Source of the DNA: Bactericera cockerelli
Taxonomy: Eukaryota > Arthropoda > Insecta > Hemiptera > Triozidae
DNA length: 64,000 bases
Reading direction: 5' to 3'
Assembly (NCBI GenBank): GCA_024516035.1
Contig: CM044958.1
Location: forward strand, 22,466,108 to 22,530,107
Below are positions 55,301 through 61,300 of this stretch, piece after piece; positions within the stretch are counted from its first letter, which is position 1, and each line of letters opens with the position of its first letter. The translations under genes and the position numbers were made by a program. Under the pieces are notes generated by a model that saw only the letters and a list, made by a program, of their open reading frames with translations, was not told the DNA's origin and did not search any database.

Positions 55301-58300
55301 GACAATACAATACAATACAATTTTAATTTAAGTTATTCTTTATTGACGGGTCAAGCCCAATGTACATTGATTACACAATTATAACAATATATAATTAATA
55401 CAAATAAGAAAACAAAATAAGAAAATTTAAAAGACAAGTAAAATATCACAGTTAAAACGTAGAGAAAGTTGACTAGAAAAGCTGTACATATTACAATTAC
55501 TGACGAGTTAGGCACTTTAAAGTCCATTTTCACCTCTCATCATTCAATTGATGGGAGCATAATATAAATAATTTCTAGTGAAGCTGTTAACTAAAAATAT
55601 TTTAGGTTGTACGAGTACAATCAAATGATAAAAGCTCTAAGAGCTTGGGACAGTTGACTTGTCCTTCAATAATACAATAAATTGCACTGTTTTTTTGCCA
55701 GCATCGATGGCACGTTGAATGCAACAGAACAAGAGTTCTGTCACTGAAGTTAAGCAACGTCCAGCGAGATTAGGAATTCGATGGGTGACCATTTAATTTG
55801 AAACCCTCGTAATGCTGGCTATTTCCGGCCCAACTCAGGCTGAGTTAGGTTAATGTGGGTAGCTGGTTTGTAAGTTTCCAGCGAACTGAGAGTTAAAATC
55901 CCCCACTTAAGCTGGGTGAGGTTAGTTTGAGAGTTTCCAGCGAATGGAGGATAAAACTCCCCACTCTTCTTAGGCAACTGAAAGGGACATCTGCTGGCAT
56001 TTGACTAAACCCTCTTGTATTTTAAAACAGTGGCCCATGCTAAACTGGAATTCCGAAAAGTAGTTAAAAATACAATACAATACAATGTTTGTTCTTCCAT
56101 TAAGCTAAACTGTCTAAATTAGACTATACAAAGAGACTTAACTGTCCCATATTCCAAACAAAGCCTCATTAATTTGTGTTTTAAAGATTTTTGTAGTAAA
56201 CACGAAAACTCGAAGCATTAAAAGGTATAATAACTAAATAGTAATAATTTCCTTAATCATTCTTGCACCATTTCATTTATTTCATTTACAATGAAACAAG
56301 TTTCTTCCTAAGTAGTTTGATTACCGACCTCAGTAGCTCGATTGATGGTTCGGTGGACTCATAACCTGAAAGTCTGTGCTTCGAGTCCCGAAGCGAGTTA
56401 GAGTAACTTTGACATCACAATTTTGATTAACACAGTGTTAATCCTGCACCTAAATGAGGAACATTCTGTCACTTCTCGCCCATCAGAGGGGAGGCATACT
56501 ACGGGATGGGCAAGCTACAACACAGACTACAAGCGTCTACAGTAGCTCTTGTTTCATGGCTACGAAATAAAAAAAAGGCTGTGAAACACTTACCTTTAAA
56601 AAGTAGATATCTTAAACTTTAAGAGCGGAATTAATAGACGTTTTTATAACACTACGTCTGTGGAGCTAAGTCTAGAATTTCCTCTTAAGATGGTAGCTCT
56701 TAACACGTATGAGACGGCGTGCCCACCGGTGGGTCACGTTTTTTTTACAATTTCCCTTGTAACGTGACCCACCGGTGGGCACAGATAATGCTATCATTAA
56801 TATATTTTTGTACTCGCCCGTCCCAATTTTTTTTGTTGTTGTCATATTTGGAACACATACTCTAATTTGAAGCCGTCCCAGCGCAGCGTACAAACTATAG
56901 AAAATAGGACCCGTCTCATACGTGAAGAAAAACTGTTAAGCCATGACTTGAGATCTCAATTTTTTCTATTAATTTCGCCCTCGGTATCCTCAAAGCTAGA
57001 GTAAGTTTCCTCACCTCTGTACTTCTTCCTCTTGCCTTGCCTCGCATACGAGGCTGAGCAGAGCGAGGCGGACTTGCTGAGAGTGCCGCCACTGCCGCTC
57101 ACCGAGCTCATTGTACTAGAGTCCATGGAGGAAGCAAGAGACCCGCCGCGGCTCATCGCTCCGCCACTGATGGGGTGGAACTCCTCGTCACTGTCCTCGT
57201 CTGGGAACATAGGAAAACGTGAATTTTTTTTTATTTAATGTGCATCAATTAAAAATTGTTAACACAGTACAAGGGAGTTAGTAAATACAATAAATACATA
57301 CAAATAGTAAATACATAGAATGGAGATTGAAAATGAGAATCTAGAAAAAAAATTCCAGTTTCGGTATTTCCAAATATTTCCATTCAATTCCAAATATTTC
57401 CAGTTTAGCACCGACCTCAGTAGCTTGATCGCTAAGGCGGCGGACTTGTAGCCTGGAGGTCGGTGGTTCAAGTCCCGCTTTAGCGTAGATTTAGTAAAGC
57501 GAGTTTGAGTAGTTGTGATATCACGAAAGTGATCAACACAAATATGATAACTTTTATTTCCAGTTTAGCTTCCCCACTATTCATGAACATGAAAGACTAG
57601 TGGGTTGAAACACACAGTAGGGGTATTTTTCTTTTGGATAATTTTTTTTCCAGGTTCGATATTTCCAAATATTTCCATTTTATTCCAAGGTCAACTTCAC
57701 CACATTCGTGAAAGAAAAATGCGTTTCGGTACTTTTAAAGATAAACACTGGACTTAACCTATAAAAGAAATGGAAGCAAGAATTTTATAAATCCTCTTTG
57801 GTTAACCAAACTGGAAGAAGATTTTTCCTTTTCCAAAAGAAAAATGACTTTCTTCCAGTTCGTTAATTTTCTTCCAGTTGCATTCTTTTTGGTTAGAATT
57901 TAAGGTCACGTGATCACTTTGAGACTCCGTGATTTGTGGAAATTGATCTTGCGACCTGAAATCTACATGAGGCGGCACTTGGCAAGAGCATCTGGACCCG
58001 ACCATTAGAAGTGTCTGAGTAACCAGTCTCTTCCAGGCAGTGTTATTTTGAACCTCACATCTGAGCAAGCGTCAATGGTACGTATAATACACCAGTTCTC
58101 ATTCTATCACTGAAGTTGAGCAACGACCAGCAAGGCTAGGACTTGGATGGGTGACTATTCAAATTCGAACACTTGTGATGATCGCTATAACCGGCCCTAC
58201 TCAGTCTGGGTGAGGTTAATTAGAGTCGCTGGTTTGCGAGTTTCCAGCGAATGGAGTGTAAAATCACTGTCGTACACTAAAGCTAATTTAACGAATCTTT

Positions 58301-61300
58301 TTGGAACTAGCGTTTCCAATCCGAGATTCCTGCAAAACCAAAGTTTCGTATAATTGATAGGACCCGAATCTTTTTGGAACTAGCGTTTCCAATCCGAGAT
58401 TCCAGCAAAACCGAAGTTTCGTAAATTTATTACGACCCGGCTCTTTTTGGAACTAACGTTTCCAATCCGAAATTCCTGCAAAACCGAAGTTTCGTAAAAT
58501 TGATAGAACCCGAATCTTTTTGGAACTTACGTTTCCAATCCGAAATTCTTGCAAAACCGAAGTTTCGTAAAATTGATAGGACCCAACATATGTATCTTTT
58601 CGAGTCAGGGCATTATTCTACTCGGTCTCAAGATACAAAAACACTTGAAATCCCGATGCACAGAACATTAGCGTGTTCCAACTCATTCCATGTTAGAGTA
58701 GTACGATTGTGGAATAATTTACCTTTAAAGATCAAAACTGCAGCAAGTCAAATCGGTTTCAGAGCTCTTGTTGCGGAAAATTACCAACAATTTTTGTAAG
58801 ATATTCTCTATTTTTTTTTTCTTATTCTTCTTTGTAGGCTTTATCGCCAACAAATAAATGGTTGGGTGGAAGAGCTCACTCCAGTGAGAATCCTGCCATA
58901 AAAAAAGAAAGCTTTTAAAAAAAGGCAACAAAGTCTGGCTGGGGGACTATAAACAGGGAGTAGACTAGCAGTCTGGCTGGAGGACTATAAACAGGGAGTA
59001 GACGAGCATTGGCTTGGTTCTGGGGGCCCTTGTCAATTATTAGCCTCCTTGTAAAGACAGTGGTAGAAGTGCAGAGTCATTCCTCCATTGTCTGGCTACC
59101 ATCGTTCACGATGACGCCACCCTATGATGATGATATAAAAATTAAAAAAAAAAACATTAAGGGACTAAATCCTACCTGGATCGGCGGCCGACCACCCCTG
59201 CATGTTGCTCAGGCCCTTGTTCTCCCTCTGGGCCGCGGCCCCTGGGTGCAGCTGGTGCAGCAGGTCTAGCCCCACCCTCTCGAAGTCTGCCTTCTCCATC
59301 CGCTTCTCCTTCACCACCACGTTGCTGGGGATTCCATTCAAGAGGTTATTAGGATTATTATATTACGCTTTATTAGGTAGAACAAAAAATATATACAGTA
59401 GAATACAATGAAATATAAAGAAAAACAAAAAAAAATTAAACAAATATACAAGAAGGAAAAAAAGAGAGAAATGTCCTACCTAAAGGGCGGCGTTATTGCC
59501 TGTGGCAATCTCTTCCACCCAACCCTTAATGGCCTCCCATTGGAAATTTCACATTAAGGTGGAGTTAAACCATACTTTTTTCCGTCTGAAATGCTTGTTT
59601 AATGAAACAACAAAAATATTAAAGTTGGTAGATAAAATCCAGAGAGGGATTGGGATGCATTTCCAAGAATACTGGATGCATTTCTTCTCTGGATCGCCAA
59701 GGACAGGGATTGGTAGAGGTAGGTCTTGGCTTTGGGTTTTATTTTGTTGATAGAGTATGAAATAAATATAAATAAAGAATAAAATAATCGAGGTATTTCA
59801 ACAATCGAACCCATTATTTTTAAACCTTTCTTCATTGACAGAACAGCACAAATAAAGCACAGTAAAAACATTTATTAATTGTATTTTTATTTTGTTGATA
59901 CGGTATGAAATAAATATAAATAAATAATAAAATAATCGAGGTATTTCAACAATCGAAACCAGAATTTTTAAACCTTTCTTCATTGACAGAACAGCACAAA
60001 TAAAGCACAGTAAAAACATTTATTAATTGTATTTTAAATTGAGTAAACATTACCTGGAATCCTGAATTCCTGGAGTAGCTAATCCATGCATCAGTTCCTG
60101 AAGAAGATGAATCTGCCTTGGAGTCGAGAATATTAACAGAGATCCCATGTTCAATTCAACGTCAACCTGAAAATATTAATACATTAATTTATATTGAACA
60201 TTTTTTTAAGTTTACAAATAGCTCAGTGGCTAAGCACTAGCTTGCCATGCAGAAGGTCCCGGGTTCGAACCCCCGCGCCGACAAAAATTTGTATTCAAAA
60301 TTTGGTTACAATTGTTTGTAAGGGATACCTTCCGGTCCGCTCGTGTTGACCCAGCACCTAAATGGGAAGTATTGTGTCACTTCTCGCCCATCAGAGGGGA
60401 GGCATACTACGGGATGGGCAGGCTACAACACAGACCACAAGCGTCTACAGTAGCTCCTGTTTCATGGCTACGAAATAAAAAAGGCTGTGAAACACTCATC
60501 TTTAAAAAAAAAAAAATACAGTAAGTTTTCAAAGTTAAGATTATTTAATATTCAAAAATAACTTTATTTGTAAATAATTTTACTAAATTACTATTGATTA
60601 GATGTATTCGGAGTTGTAATCTGAAGTACCGGTTCAAGTCCCAAGTTAAGTTTCGATATCATGATTGTGAATAACACAAATATGATAACTTTAACTTAAC
60701 TTATTAACTAGATTGACATTTTACTTTCGAGAAATTTCTAATATTAGAAATCGGAAGTATTTTTGTATTAATCTATTCCTTTCATCTGAATGAAATCGAT
60801 ATTTTCGTTCTCAGTAATTTTTGTCTTTCTCTTTCCGTGTCCATGATGGTTGTGTCATGGTGGTGGAAGGATTGAGAATAATTATTTATCATAGGTACTT
60901 CAAGACTTAAGCTTCGCCACGCACACTGCTATCAACCCCATTGATTTTATAATATAGAATTATCTATTGTAGGTCTAATAATAAGTGTAATAGTAGGTGA
61001 AATACTTACTTTGGGTCCAGGGATATTCTCCGCCTGTTTCACTCTGACCCGCAGCTCTTGTCTACCAACAAGTTTCCCAAACAGAACCGGATCAAATGTT
61101 TTACGCTCGTCGGGGGAGTTTTTAGAGGGTGCTCCAGCACCGCCACCACTTTCTTCTTGACTCTGGGAAAGTAAAATATGTTTGATGAAGTTCATTTAGA
61201 AAAATAATTTCCTTCGCAAGGAGGTGACTGTCTGTGAAATTAGTGCATAAAAACTCCCTGTAGGCGGAGAGATAAGATTTAACATGACGAGGCTACGAAA

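Larger units (their letters stand above)
44033..56018 (-). repeat. Arm 2 of a giant inverted repeat (Atg2 exons w6-w15)
   Basis: Reverse-complement partner of 982-13979. Private features are the SINE insertions 44603-44789 and 50877-51240, the pogo-like element 46387-48128, a 22-bp hairpin at 50554-50605 and a 138-bp tandem duplication at 54424-54699. The homology continues a little way into the 30-bp repeat array (43474-44032). Confidence 0.93.
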
